NCBI GenBank assembly: GCA_020638735.1
Contig: JACKHZ010000009.1
Span: forward strand, 682,001-746,000
Origin: Planctomycetota bacterium
GTDB lineage: Bacteria > Planctomycetota > UBA1135 > UBA2386
DNA: 64,000 bases
Reading direction: 5' to 3'
Under the pieces are notes generated by a model that saw only the letters and a list, made by a program, of their open reading frames with translations, had not been told where the DNA came from and did no database searches. The position numbers and the translations under genes are program-made. Positions 19,857 to 28,687 of this stretch are shown one piece after another; the first letter of the stretch is position 1, and every line of letters begins with the position of its first letter.

Positions 19857-20705
19857 ATGATCAGCACCACCGCCGAACTCGAAGAACTCATCGACGGCAC
19901 CGTCAACATCCCGACGATCCCGACCGTGCTGACCGAGATCACCGACATCGTCAACTCGGAGGACGGTTCGGCCAAGGACGCGGCGGCGGTGATCGAGAAG
20001 GACCCGGCCATCGCCACCCGCGCGCTGCGGCTCGTCAACAGCTCGTTCTACGGGCTCAAGAACCCGGTCTCGAACATCAACCTGGCCTGCTCGATCCTCG
20101 GCCTGAAGGTGATCAAGAACCTCGTCGTGCAGGCGACCGTGCTGCAGACCTTCGGCGCCGGCAAGCAACAGAACGGCTTCGACGCGGACTGGCTGTGGGA
20201 CCACAGCTTCAAGACCGCCGTCGCCTGCCGCATGCTCGCCGAGCGCTCGCCGGTCGCCAACGGCATGGCCAAGGACGACGCCTACACCTGCGGCCTGATC
20301 CACGACATCGGCAAGCTGATCCTGCTCGAGTCGCAGGAGGAGCGCTTCCTCGAGTCGCTGCAGACCTGCACCGCCAGCGGCATGCCGTTGGCGAAGGCCG
20401 AGGGCGAGGTGTTCGGCTTCAACCACGCCCACGTCGGCGGCCTGCTCGCCAACCGCTGGAAGCTCGCGCCAGGCGTGCAGGCGGCGGTCATGTACCACCA
20501 CAGCCCGGCGACCAACGCCGAGGACTGGGCGCGCGGGTTCCTGGTCAAGGCCGGCAACACCTTCGCCCACCTCGCGGCGGCCGGCACCGACGGCGGCTAC
20601 CGCGGCGACCTGCTCGACGACGATTCGCTCGAGGTGCTGGGGCTGACGCCGGAACAGCGCGCCGAGATCCTCGAGGCCGCCGCCGAGGCCAGCCTCGACA
20701 ACTGA
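19857..20705 (+). CDS. HDOD domain protein
   Basis: A 282-residue single-domain HDOD protein. It shows the pattern IPTIPTVLTEITDIVNSEDGS, IEKDPAIATRALRLVNSSFYG, then LACSILGLKVIKNLV, and a partial HD site CGLIHDIGKLIL; later FNHAHVGGLLANRWKLAPG and YHHSP. HDOD domains resemble HD phosphohydrolases but usually work as signalling or scaffold modules. No receiver or GGDEF domain is attached. Here the HD dipeptide and several His residues are kept, so catalysis cannot be excluded. It stands alone; its partner is unknown. Confidence 0.85.
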   Translation: MISTTAELEELIDGTVNIPTIPTVLTEITDIVNSEDGSAKDAAAVIEKDPAIATRALRLVNSSFYGLKNPVSNINLACSILGLKVIKNLVVQATVLQTFGAGKQQNGFDADWLWDHSFKTAVACRMLAERSPVANGMAKDDAYTCGLIHDIGKLILLESQEERFLESLQTCTASGMPLAKAEGEVFGFNHAHVGGLLANRWKLAPGVQAAVMYHHSPATNAEDWARGFLVKAGNTFAHLAAAGTDGGYRGDLLDDDSLEVLGLTPEQRAEILEAAAEASLDN

Positions 20706-20886
20706 CGGCTTCCGTGTGCGGCAAGCGAACGCAGCCGCAGCCACGACAGTGGGTTGAGCGCTCCCGCGCGGCGGCGCGAGCACCGGTCACGGCGCCGCAG
20801 CCCGGTGCTGCCGCCACGATCACCACTTACCGCGGTTCCACGGGGGCGATCGTGCACACGCAAGCAGTCGGTCCTAGGTTCATGGC

Positions 20887-21513
20887 ATGTCGGACGTCCT
20901 GCAGATCTTGACGCGCCCGCACCTGGCACCTGCGCTGCGGCGCATGATCCTGATCGGGGCCGCCGTCTGGCGGGCGGACTGGGCGACGCTGCGCGTCGTC
21001 GCGGCGGACGCACACGCGAGCAGTCAGTCACGGGCGGACCTCGAGGAGGTGCTGCTGCAGGCGATCCTGTTCTGCGGCTTCCCCCGCGTCGTCACCGCCT
21101 TCGGCGAACTCAACGAGGCGTGGCCGACCGATGACGCGCCGCGCGGCGGGGCGCTGCCGCGGGACGACGCGCTGCGCGCCGGCGACGCGCTGTTCACCGC
21201 GATCTACGGCAAGAACGACGCCGCCGTGCGGGCGCTGCTGCGGTCCGGGCACGGCGAGCTGCACGACTTCGTCTTCGAGGCGGCGTACGGCCGCATCCTC
21301 TGCCGGCCGCACCTGCCGCCGCGCACCCGCGAGCTGTTGGCGGTCGGCCTGCTGGCGGCGCAGGATCAGGTGCGGCAGTTCGTCGCCCACGCGCGGGGCG
21401 CGCGACACTTCGGCGCGAGCGACGCGGAGCTGCGGGAGGTGCTGGTGACCGTGTTCGGCGAGCACCCGGCCGGCGGCGACCGCGCGGACGCCTGGTCGGC
21501 GCGGCTGCGATAG
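20887..21513 (+). CDS. Carboxymuconolactone decarboxylase family protein
   Basis: A 208-residue protein built from two CMD/AhpD-like helical halves: LEEVLLQAILFCGFPRVVTAFGEL in the first, and TRELLAVGLLAAQDQVRQFVAHARGA with DAELREVLVTVFG in the second. The family includes gamma-carboxymuconolactone decarboxylase and peroxide-reducing AhpD. A CxxC redox pair is absent from the second half, and only one Cys sits in the first, so an AhpD-type peroxidase is unlikely. No pathway genes lie nearby, so the substrate is unknown. Confidence 0.75.
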   Translation: MSDVLQILTRPHLAPALRRMILIGAAVWRADWATLRVVAADAHASSQSRADLEEVLLQAILFCGFPRVVTAFGELNEAWPTDDAPRGGALPRDDALRAGDALFTAIYGKNDAAVRALLRSGHGELHDFVFEAAYGRILCRPHLPPRTRELLAVGLLAAQDQVRQFVAHARGARHFGASDAELREVLVTVFGEHPAGGDRADAWSARLR

Positions 21514-21891
21514 CGTCACACGGGGCCGCGACGCTTGCGCCGCACCGTCGGACAAGGACCACCCGGTCCCGCGCGGACGGCTCGTTCGCGCGAATGGCCC
21601 GTAGGAGGAGCACGGCCCGTACGAGGAGCACGGCCTGTACAGGAAGAAAGACCCTCCACCTCGCCCCCGGAAACCCGGACAACGTGCCCGAGTTTCCTCG
21701 GTGGAGAGTCTCGTTTGCGCCCCAGGCCGCGACTCACGTCGCGACCTCGAACGCCCGGATCTACCCTTCGGGTTGTCGCAGGTTTCCCGGTCGACGGAGA
21801 AAATGTGCGACGGCGATGCCATCGGCCCGACCGCGCGTCGCGACTCCCCGCCGAGCCACCGGCCATACGCGGGGTATCATGCACCTTGCCG
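21514..21891. other. Intergenic region before the first ECF sigma gene
   Basis: These 378 bases show no gene that I can support; long open frames on both strands have no recognisable domain and are explained by high GC. It contains an 18-bp tandem repeat near 21596 and presumably the promoter for the sigma/kinase pair, but no clear -35/-10 elements. Confidence 0.5.
21596..21645. repeat. Short 18-bp tandem repeat
   Basis: The unit GGCCCGTAGGAGGAGCAC (21596) is repeated at 21614 with one change (GTAC for GTAG) and again in part at 21632 (GGCCTGTACAGGAA). It lies in non-coding sequence upstream of the ECF sigma gene. No function is evident. Confidence 0.7.
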
Positions 21892-22518
21892 ATGGCCACG
21901 ACCGACGACCCACGCCCCGCGGCGCAACCGCACCGCGACCCGACCGAATGGGGTCGGCTGGTGGAGAGCCTCGACGTGGCCAGCCTGTTCGTCGTCATCG
22001 GCGGTTGGTTGTCGCCGAAGCTGCGCAGCGAAGTGAGCACCGAGGACGTCTGGCAGGAGACCTTGTGGTGCTCGTGGCGCGACCGCGAGCAGCACGAGTG
22101 GCGCAACCTGTCGGCGTGGCGTTCGTGGCTGCTGTCGATCGCCAAGAACCGGGTGCGCGACGCCGGCCGTTCGATGGGCCGCCAGAAGCGCGGCGGCGAA
22201 CACAACACCGCGCCGTTCTCGCTGCTGACGGCCGAGTCGGTGTCGTCGCTGCTGCCGCCCGGCTCGACGACGCCGAGCCGCGTCGCCGGCTTCCGCGAAC
22301 GCGCCCGCGCGATGGAGACGGCGCTCGAGAGCCTCGACGAGGAGCTGCGCGTGATCGTGCGGCTCCGGCTGTTCGAGGAGGTGCCGATGCGCGAGGTCGC
22401 CGCGCAGCTCGCCCTGCCGCTGTCCACCGCCAAGGAACGCCTGCTGCGCGGCGTCTCGCGCTATCGCCAGCGGCTGCGCATGCTGCTCGGCAGCGAGAGC
22501 TCGGAGTCCGGGCCATGA
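21892..22518 (+). CDS. ECF-type RNA polymerase sigma factor coupled to a Ser/Thr kinase
   Basis: A 208-residue sigma-70 family protein. Region 2 is seen in STEDVWQETLWCSWRDRE and LSAWRSWLLSIAKNRVRD; region 4 in LDEELRVIVRLRLFEEVPMREVAAQL followed by the recognition helix (LSTAKERLLRGVSRY). It overlaps the downstream kinase by four bases (ATGA), so both are made together. Planctomycete ECF factors are often paired with kinases instead of anti-sigma factors, and control by phosphorylation is the likely mechanism. The start at 21892 was chosen because upstream in-frame sequence lacks sigma homology. Confidence 0.88.
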   Translation: MATTDDPRPAAQPHRDPTEWGRLVESLDVASLFVVIGGWLSPKLRSEVSTEDVWQETLWCSWRDREQHEWRNLSAWRSWLLSIAKNRVRDAGRSMGRQKRGGEHNTAPFSLLTAESVSSLLPPGSTTPSRVAGFRERARAMETALESLDEELRVIVRLRLFEEVPMREVAAQLALPLSTAKERLLRGVSRYRQRLRMLLGSESSESGP

Positions 22519-25500
22519 GCCAGGTGGACCTCAGCGACGACGCACACGACGACGACGTCCTTGCCGACCTGTTCGACACGCTGCTGCAGGCGATCCTCGA
22601 TGGCCGCACCCCGGACATCGCCGCCTACCAGCGCAAGCGGCCGGACCTCGCCGACCGCATCGCCAAGACGTGGAGCCTCGCCTGCTCGGTGGCCGGCCGA
22701 CGCGAGCCGAGTCGGCCGACCTTCGGCGGCTACGAGATCCTCCGCGAGCTCGGCCACGGCGGCATGGGGACGGTCTACCTCGCCCGGCACCAGACCCTGC
22801 AGCGCGACGTCGCGGTGAAGGTCCTGCCGCAGTCGCTGGCGATGTCCCCGCACGCCAAGCAACGATTCCTCGAGGAGGCGCGCGCGCTCGCCCAGCTGCG
22901 CCACGAGAACGTCGTGCACATCCACCGCGTGGTCGACCACACGGAGATGCTGGCGTTCGAGATGGAGTTCATCGACGGGCCGAGCCTGCAGCAGGTGCTC
23001 GTCGAGCTGCGGCAGGCGGAGCGGCCGAACGCGGTCGAAGCGCTGGCGCGGGTCCTGCACGTCGAACCGCAGCAGCTCGGCAGCCGCAACACCGTCGAGT
23101 GGTTCGTCCGGATCACGATCCGCATCGCCAGGGCGCTGGGCGAAGTGCACCGCCGCGGCCTGCTGCACCGCGACGTCAAGCCGGCCAACATCCTGCTGCG
23201 CAAGGGCGGCACGCCGGTGCTCGCCGACTTCGGCCTCGCGCTGCAGGGCGACCTCGACAGCCGCCAGCGCAAGTTCGCCGGCACGCCGGTCTACGCCGCG
23301 CCCGAGCGGCTGCGCGGCGACGAGGACCACACCGACGTCCGCACCGACGTCTACTCGCTCGGCGTGACGCTGTACGAGGCCTTGACGATGACGCCGCCGT
23401 TCCAGGGCACCACCACCGACGAGGTGCTGCGCCGCATCGAGAACGGCCGCGCGGCGCCGCTGCGCACCCGCACGTCGCTGGTCTCGCGCGACCTGGAGAC
23501 GATCGTCGGCAAGGCGATGGAGGTCGAACCGCGGCACCGCTACGACAGCGCCGACGCGCTCGCCGACGACCTCGAACGACTGCTCGCGCTGCAGCCGATC
23601 CTGGCCCGCCCGGCCGGCCCGCTGCGCCGCGCCTACAAGTTCGTCCGCCGCCACCAGAAGGCGGCGACCGCGTCGTTGTGCAGCGCGTTGTTGGTCACGG
23701 CGATCGCCTGGCCGCTCGCGGCGCTGGCCGCCAACCGCGAGGACATGGGCCGGGTGGCCGCGAGCGCGCGCCACGCCGCGCGCACCGAGCTGCTCGGTCT
23801 CGAGGTCGTGCAGGCGCCATGGCAACCCGGCGACCACGAGCAGCCGAGCGCCAGCCGACAGGCCCGGCGGGAAGCGCTGATCCGCGCCAGAAGGCACTAC
23901 ACCGCCGCGCTGGCCGCGACGCCGGAAGATGCCATGCTGCGCCACGAGGCCGCCGCGGTCGAGGCGGCGGTGGCCATGGACGACGGCCCGACCGCGCTCG
24001 CCGCAGCGACGACGGAAGCGCGCGCCATCGCGTCGTTCTACCAGGAGAAGTGCGACCACCGGACCGACGCGTTCGCCAGCCCCGCGCCGCGCGAGACCCT
24101 CTTCGCCGCCGGCCTGCTGGCCTTCCTCACCGGCAACTCGAACGCCAACGACCGGCTCTGGCGCCAGCTGCCCGACGATCTGACCAGCGAGGCGCTGGTC
24201 GATGCCTGCACGGCGCTGCGGCACGCCCGCGAAGGCGCCGCCGCCGCAGCCTACCCGCGCGTGTTCCACGCCGCGCGCGCGTTCCCGGGCGCCACCGCGC
24301 TGGTCGTCGCGATGGCCGACGGCGCCGTCCAGGCCGGCGACCTGGAGATGGCGCGCCGCTGGCTGGTGGCGATACCGGTCGCCGAGGATCCGTTGCGGGA
24401 CGCACAGCGCCGACTGGTCGCCGCCGATCTGCTGGCCGCCGAAGGGCAGGTCGAGGCCGCCGAGACCGAATACCGGCGCCTGCAGTACGCCGACGCCAGC
24501 GACCCGCGCCCGCAACTGCACCTGGCGCAGCTGCTCTGGCAGCAGGGCGAACTGAAACTCGCCGCGCGGCTTTGGCAGTCCACGCTGCGCCGCTGGCCGA
24601 GCCTGCACGCAGCCCGCATGCAGCTCGCCCGCTACCGGCTGCAATGCCGCGACCTGCCGGGCTTCCTCGCGCTGATCCGCGACGCCGAACACGCCGAGCC
24701 CTTCGATCCGGGCCAAGTCCTCCAGCTGCTGCGACTCGGCGGCCTGCGCGCGCGCAGCGGAGACGGCTTCGCCACGTGCACCGGTCCCGGCCCCGACCCG
24801 CTCCCGCTGCGCACCTGGCTGTCGCCGGACTTGACGGCGGGCATCGAGCGCGCCCTCGACGTGCTGCCGGTGCTCGACGACATCCGACGCACAGCCCATG
24901 GGCTCGACAGCCGACCGATCGGCGTGGGCCTGTTCGGCGTCGCCATCGCCGCGCTGCGCTTCCACGACCTGACGCTGCAACTGCCGACGAGCGGACGGCT
25001 GGCCGTCACCGTGTTGCCGCTCCTGCTCTGGCAGTTCACCGACCAGCTGTCGCAGCAGATCCTGCCCTATCAGACGATTCTCGGCGACCCCGTGCACCGC
25101 GTCGAGGACCGGGTGCTGTTCCGCGTCGAGACCGACCCGACCCGCGAGTTCTTCGGGCTGGAGGTGCTGCACCTCGGCGACGTCGACGGCGACACGCTGG
25201 ACGACCTCTGCTTCTCGGTGCCGCCGATCGGCGCGGCGTCCGGCGGCGCGATCGAGCTGCGCAACGCCAGCGACGGGCACCTGCTCGACACCTGGCGCAG
25301 CGACGCCCCACACGCCGCGTTCGCCCGCGCGGTGACGTCGCTCGGCGACGTCGACGGCGACCTCTGCGACGACATCGTCGTCGGCATGCCGCTGATGAGC
25401 CTGCCCGACAAGGAGCTCGCGGCGGTCGAGCTGCGCTCGGGCCGCACCGGCCGGACCATCTGGCGACTCGAACACGAACAGCTCAGCTTCGGCGCGGCGA

Positions 25501-26024
25501 TGACCAGGCTCGGCGACGTCGACGGCGACGGCGTACCGGACCTCGCGATCGGCGTCCCGCCCCTGTCGCTGCGGCAGACGGGCCGGGTGTGGCTGTGCTC
25601 CGGCCGCACCGGCGAACGCCGCCACGAGCTCTCGGCCGAGGCGGCAGGTACCTGGTTCGGGGCGGCGCTGGCGAACGCCGGCGACCTGACCGGCGACGGC
25701 CGCACCGACCTGCTGGTCGGCGGCAACTACGGCGGCGCTCCCGGGCACGTGGTCGCGTTCGACGGCGCCTCGGGCGACGTGCTGTTCGAGCTCGACGAGC
25801 CCGACCCCGAGCTCGCGCACGGCAGCGTGCTGGTCGGCATCGAAGACCTCGACGGCGATGGCCAACGCGATTTCGCCGTCAGCGCGCCCGGGCGACGCAA
25901 CTCCAAGGTGACCGCCGGCGCCGTGCTGCTGATCAGCGGACGCACCCGCCAGAGCTTCGCCGAGCTGCACGGTGAGCGCATCGGCGAGAACTTCGGCTCC
26001 CGCCTGCTCTACGTTCCCGGCTGA
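22515..26024 (+). CDS. Transmembrane Ser/Thr protein kinase with TPR and FG-GAP sensor domain (ends at an in-frame TGA)
   Basis: As annotated, 1169 residues. The kinase domain is complete: glycine loop LGHGGMGTVY (79-88), Lys102 in VAVKVL, HRDVKPANIL (218-227), ADFGLAL (237-243) and APERL. One transmembrane helix lies at about 385-407. Outside the membrane come TPR-like helices (about 450-790) and then FG-GAP calcium motifs: GDVDGDTLDD, GDVDGDLCDD, GDVDGDGVPD, GDLTGDGRTD and EDLDGDGQRD, spaced 162-168 bases apart. The frame meets TGA at 26022-26024, but the same frame continues to 26294 with one degenerate blade and a further motif, GDRDGDGLPE. The true protein may be about 1259 residues. Confidence 0.92.
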   Translation: MSQVDLSDDAHDDDVLADLFDTLLQAILDGRTPDIAAYQRKRPDLADRIAKTWSLACSVAGRREPSRPTFGGYEILRELGHGGMGTVYLARHQTLQRDVAVKVLPQSLAMSPHAKQRFLEEARALAQLRHENVVHIHRVVDHTEMLAFEMEFIDGPSLQQVLVELRQAERPNAVEALARVLHVEPQQLGSRNTVEWFVRITIRIARALGEVHRRGLLHRDVKPANILLRKGGTPVLADFGLALQGDLDSRQRKFAGTPVYAAPERLRGDEDHTDVRTDVYSLGVTLYEALTMTPPFQGTTTDEVLRRIENGRAAPLRTRTSLVSRDLETIVGKAMEVEPRHRYDSADALADDLERLLALQPILARPAGPLRRAYKFVRRHQKAATASLCSALLVTAIAWPLAALAANREDMGRVAASARHAARTELLGLEVVQAPWQPGDHEQPSASRQARREALIRARRHYTAALAATPEDAMLRHEAAAVEAAVAMDDGPTALAAATTEARAIASFYQEKCDHRTDAFASPAPRETLFAAGLLAFLTGNSNANDRLWRQLPDDLTSEALVDACTALRHAREGAAAAAYPRVFHAARAFPGATALVVAMADGAVQAGDLEMARRWLVAIPVAEDPLRDAQRRLVAADLLAAEGQVEAAETEYRRLQYADASDPRPQLHLAQLLWQQGELKLAARLWQSTLRRWPSLHAARMQLARYRLQCRDLPGFLALIRDAEHAEPFDPGQVLQLLRLGGLRARSGDGFATCTGPGPDPLPLRTWLSPDLTAGIERALDVLPVLDDIRRTAHGLDSRPIGVGLFGVAIAALRFHDLTLQLPTSGRLAVTVLPLLLWQFTDQLSQQILPYQTILGDPVHRVEDRVLFRVETDPTREFFGLEVLHLGDVDGDTLDDLCFSVPPIGAASGGAIELRNASDGHLLDTWRSDAPHAAFARAVTSLGDVDGDLCDDIVVGMPLMSLPDKELAAVELRSGRTGRTIWRLEHEQLSFGAAMTRLGDVDGDGVPDLAIGVPPLSLRQTGRVWLCSGRTGERRHELSAEAAGTWFGAALANAGDLTGDGRTDLLVGGNYGGAPGHVVAFDGASGDVLFELDEPDPELAHGSVLVGIEDLDGDGQRDFAVSAPGRRNSKVTAGAVLLISGRTRQSFAELHGERIGENFGSRLLYVPG

Positions 26025-26294
26025 CACGCGGCCGGCGCACCGGCGCTCGCCGTCTGCGCCGGCAGCGGCGGTCCGAGCGGCAGCGGCTACGTGCGCGTTT
26101 TCGATCTCCGACGGGTGCAGCCGGTGCAGACGATGGCCGGCAGCACGGCGCACAGGGTGTTCGGCTACTCGATCACGGCGCTGGGCGACCGCGACGGCGA
26201 CGGCCTGCCGGAGCTCGGCCTGCTGAGCATGTCCCGCTCCGGCCTCGCGCAGTTCTGGGTCATGAGCTACGCCGAGGTGCTGCGACCGCGCTGA
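26025..26294 (+). other. In-frame continuation of the FG-GAP kinase beyond its TGA
   Basis: These 89 codons follow the kinase stop without a frame change. HAAGAPALAVCAGSGG aligns with the blade pattern VDGDGVPDLAIGVPPL, and LGDRDGDGLPELGLL is a clear FG-GAP motif. The motif at 26187 falls 342 bases after the last one before the stop, that is two blade repeats of 171, matching the 162-168 base spacing seen upstream. The piece ends YAEVLRPR and then overlaps the convergent LPS kinase gene by 28 bases. It is either the lost end of the kinase or is reached by readthrough of TGA followed by C. Confidence 0.75.
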
Positions 26295-27103
26295 ACGCGC
26301 AGCCAGTCCCGCCGCCGCAGAGAGCGATGCAGTGCGCCGGCGAGCCGCCGCCACGCGGCGTGACGTCCGGCGCGATCCAGACCCAGCCCGCCGAGAAAGC
26401 GCATCGTCTCGGCGCGGCTCGGCGCCGCCGCCATGCGGGTCCGGTGGCGGACCACGTAGCGGGCCATGCGCACCAGCATCTCGTCGCGAGCGGCCTCGTC
26501 GAGCGGGCCGGCGACGCGCGCACGATCGAGGTCGACGAGCACGGCGCGCACCTTGCCACCATCTCCGGCCGACCGACACAGCACGTTGTCGAGGTGCAGG
26601 TCCGGATGCCGCAGGCCGGCGGCGAACGCCAACCTGACGACCACGCCGACGGCCTCGGCGGCAAAGCGGCGCAGCTCCGGATGCGCGGCGAGGAAGGCCG
26701 GCAGCGGCAGCGCGTCGGCTTCGAACGCGGTCAACAGGCGCAGGCGCCAGAACGCGCCGCTGCGCCGCGCCGCCGCCGCCATCGGCGCCACCACCGGCAC
26801 GCCCTCCTGCTGCAGCCGGGCCAGCACCAGCAGCTCCTGGTGGGCGCGCTGTGCGCTCGAGTAGCGGTCCTTCAACACCGAGCCGAGCGCGCCGCCGCGG
26901 CGGTACGGACGCACCACCAGCGTGCGGCCGCCGAGCTCCAGCAGGCCGACGCCGCCGCGCCCCTTCGCGCCGGGCAGCGGCGCCAACGGCCCCCACAGCG
27001 CGTCTGCGCCGACGTCGCCGAGGTCGCGGTGCACCCAGCTGACCTGCCCGCGCTGCCGCGTCTCGACGAACCCGTCGGAGCCTGCGTCGCCAGTGCCTGA
27101 CAC
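26267..27103 (-). CDS. LPS core kinase (KdkA/WaaP-like)
   Basis: A 278-residue protein of the lipopolysaccharide kinase family, which phosphorylates Kdo or heptose in the LPS core. The N-lobe shows LVVRPYRRGGALG and YSSAQRAHQELLVLARLQQEG; the catalytic loop is GLRHPDLHLDNVLC, and the metal-binding Asp is in VLVDLDRARV. Length and motifs fit KdkA-type kinases, and the divergent GT9 glycosyltransferase supports an LPS role. The GTG start at 27103 is the best candidate but has no clear ribosome-binding site. The C-terminal 30 residues are basic (RRRDWLRVQRGR). Confidence 0.78.
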   Translation of the reverse strand: MSGTGDAGSDGFVETRQRGQVSWVHRDLGDVGADALWGPLAPLPGAKGRGGVGLLELGGRTLVVRPYRRGGALGSVLKDRYSSAQRAHQELLVLARLQQEGVPVVAPMAAAARRSGAFWRLRLLTAFEADALPLPAFLAAHPELRRFAAEAVGVVVRLAFAAGLRHPDLHLDNVLCRSAGDGGKVRAVLVDLDRARVAGPLDEAARDEMLVRMARYVVRHRTRMAAAPSRAETMRFLGGLGLDRAGRHAAWRRLAGALHRSLRRRDWLRVQRGRSTSA

Positions 27104-27145
27104 GCCGGGCAATGTAGCCGCTGGAAGTCGGCGCGACGATGGCGA

Positions 27146-28225
27146 ATGCTGCCGGCGATGAACGCCGAACCGCCTCCCGCCGAGACCGCAGCGCTGCCCG
27201 GCGCCGCCATGCTGCCGGTCGGGGGGCGCGTGCTGGTCATCCGGCTGTCGGCGCTCGGCGACGTGCTGTTCGCGCTCGAGACGGTCGCGGCGCTGAAGCG
27301 GGAGCGGCCCGACGTGCGCATCGACTTCCTGGTCGAAGACCGGTTCCGGCGGCTGCTCGACGACCACCCGGACCTGGACGAAGTGCTGAGCTACCCACGC
27401 AGCCGCTGGCTGCGCATCCCCGGCAGCCTGTGGCGCCTGCGCCGCCGCCGCTACGACGTCGTGCTCGACGTGCACGGCATCCAGAAGAGCGCGCTGCACG
27501 TGCTGTTCGCCCGCGCCCGGCACAAGGTCGGCCCGCTGCCGCCGGCGGCGCGCGAGGGCGCGTCGTTCGCCTACTCGCTCAAGGTGCCGATGCCGACACC
27601 GCCGCCGCACCGCGCGGAGATCGGCCACCGGCTGCTGCGCGCGATCGGGCTGTCGGGTGCGCCGACCCAGTCGCGCATGCACACGACGCCGCCGCCGCCG
27701 GCGCTGCTCGCCGACCTGCCGCGACCGCGGGTACTGCTGCATCCGGGCACCTCGGCGTTCGCCGCGTTCAAGCGCTGGCCGACCGAACGCTTCGCCGAGC
27801 TGGCCGAACGGCTGTGCGCGCGCGGTGTCTCGGTGCTGGTCGGCTTCGGCCCCGGCGAGCAGGAGCTCGCGGCGCCGGCGCTGCAGCGCGCGCCGCGCGC
27901 CCGCGCCGTCGACGGCAAGCAGCTCGGCCTCGCCGGCTTCGCCGGGGTGCTCGCCGAGTGCGACGTGGTGGTCGCTGCCGACACCGGCCCGCTGCACATG
28001 GCCGCCGCGGTCGGCGCGCGCTGCGTCGCGCTGTTCGGCCCCAAGGACCCGGCGCGCTACGGTCCGCGCGCCCACGGCGCCGTGCACCACGAGCTGCTGC
28101 GCCATGCGGTGCCGTGCCAACCGTGCCGCCGCCGCACCTGCGTGACGCCGCTGTGCGTGCTCGGCGTGCAGGTCGACGACGTCGAACAGGCCGTGCTGCG
28201 CCAGCTCGCGGAGGTGACGGGGTGA
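27146..28225 (+). CDS. Glycosyltransferase family 9 (heptosyltransferase-like)
   Basis: A 359-residue GT-B enzyme of the WaaC/WaaF family that adds heptose or a related sugar to the LPS core. It has RVLVIRLSALGDVLFALETV near the N-terminus, YDVVLDVHGIQKSAL, HPGTSAFAAFKRWP and ADTGPLHMAAAVGARCVALFG, which form the acceptor- and ADP-sugar-binding sites. A Cys-rich segment (CQPCRRRTCVTPLC) near the C-terminus is typical of many family members. Starts at 27158 and 27209 are also possible; 27209 begins just before the conserved strand. It overlaps the next gene as GTGA. Confidence 0.88.
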   Translation: MLPAMNAEPPPAETAALPGAAMLPVGGRVLVIRLSALGDVLFALETVAALKRERPDVRIDFLVEDRFRRLLDDHPDLDEVLSYPRSRWLRIPGSLWRLRRRRYDVVLDVHGIQKSALHVLFARARHKVGPLPPAAREGASFAYSLKVPMPTPPPHRAEIGHRLLRAIGLSGAPTQSRMHTTPPPPALLADLPRPRVLLHPGTSAFAAFKRWPTERFAELAERLCARGVSVLVGFGPGEQELAAPALQRAPRARAVDGKQLGLAGFAGVLAECDVVVAADTGPLHMAAAVGARCVALFGPKDPARYGPRAHGAVHHELLRHAVPCQPCRRRTCVTPLCVLGVQVDDVEQAVLRQLAEVTG

Positions 28226-28680
28226 GCGTCGTGCCGACCACGGTGATCCGGCACCCGAAGGAGCGCATCGCCAAGTGCTCGCTGCGCTTCCTGCACGAAC
28301 GGCCGGAGATGACGTTCTTGCGGGCGAAGCCGACGCTGCAGTTCGACGCCACCGGCTTCGTGCTGCTGGCCGTCGACGCCGCGCCGCTGTCGCTCGCCGA
28401 CCAGGGCCGCCCGCTGCTGCTGCTGGACTCGACCTGGCGCTGGCTGCCGCAGGTCGCCGCGTGCGTGACCGGTGAGCCGGTGCGTCGCTCGATCCCAGGC
28501 GACCTGGTCACCGCGTATCCGCGCGTCAGCAAGGTGTTCGACGATCCGACCGGGGGCCTGGCCTCGATCGAAGCGCTCTACGTGGCGCGCAAGCTGCTCG
28601 GCGACGACGACCCGAGCCTGCTCGACGGCTATCACTGGCGCGACGAGTTCCTGCGCATCGTCGCCGGCGCCGGCCTGTGA
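28222..28680 (+). CDS. Tsr3-like (DUF367) rRNA aminocarboxypropyltransferase homologue
   Basis: A 152-residue protein. LLLLDSTWRWLP resembles the VVDCSW motif of Tsr3, and RSIPGDLVTAYPRVSKVFDDP followed by IEALYVARKLLG and YHWRDEFLRI parallels the Tsr3 pattern of LP..AANPVNYG, STAEALAAALYILG and WG..FLELN. Tsr3 transfers the aminocarboxypropyl group of SAM to a hypermodified uridine of small-subunit rRNA in eukaryotes and archaea. The call is from motif resemblance only. A GTG start overlaps the glycosyltransferase stop (GTGA), so the two are co-translated. What a bacterial homologue modifies is not known to me. Confidence 0.55.
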   Translation: MSVVPTTVIRHPKERIAKCSLRFLHERPEMTFLRAKPTLQFDATGFVLLAVDAAPLSLADQGRPLLLLDSTWRWLPQVAACVTGEPVRRSIPGDLVTAYPRVSKVFDDPTGGLASIEALYVARKLLGDDDPSLLDGYHWRDEFLRIVAGAGL

Positions 28681-28687
28681 GCGACGG

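Noticed and set aside
26022..26070. Selenocysteine at the kinase TGA
   Set aside because: The nearest hairpin (GCCGG-CGCA-CCGGC) is too close to the TGA and has no G/U loop; the aligned residue in other blades is not Cys.
22461..26996. Minus-strand open frame of about 1500 codons opposite the FG-GAP kinase
   Set aside because: No domain, low-complexity Arg/Ala/Gly/Gln composition; the plus strand encodes a full kinase.
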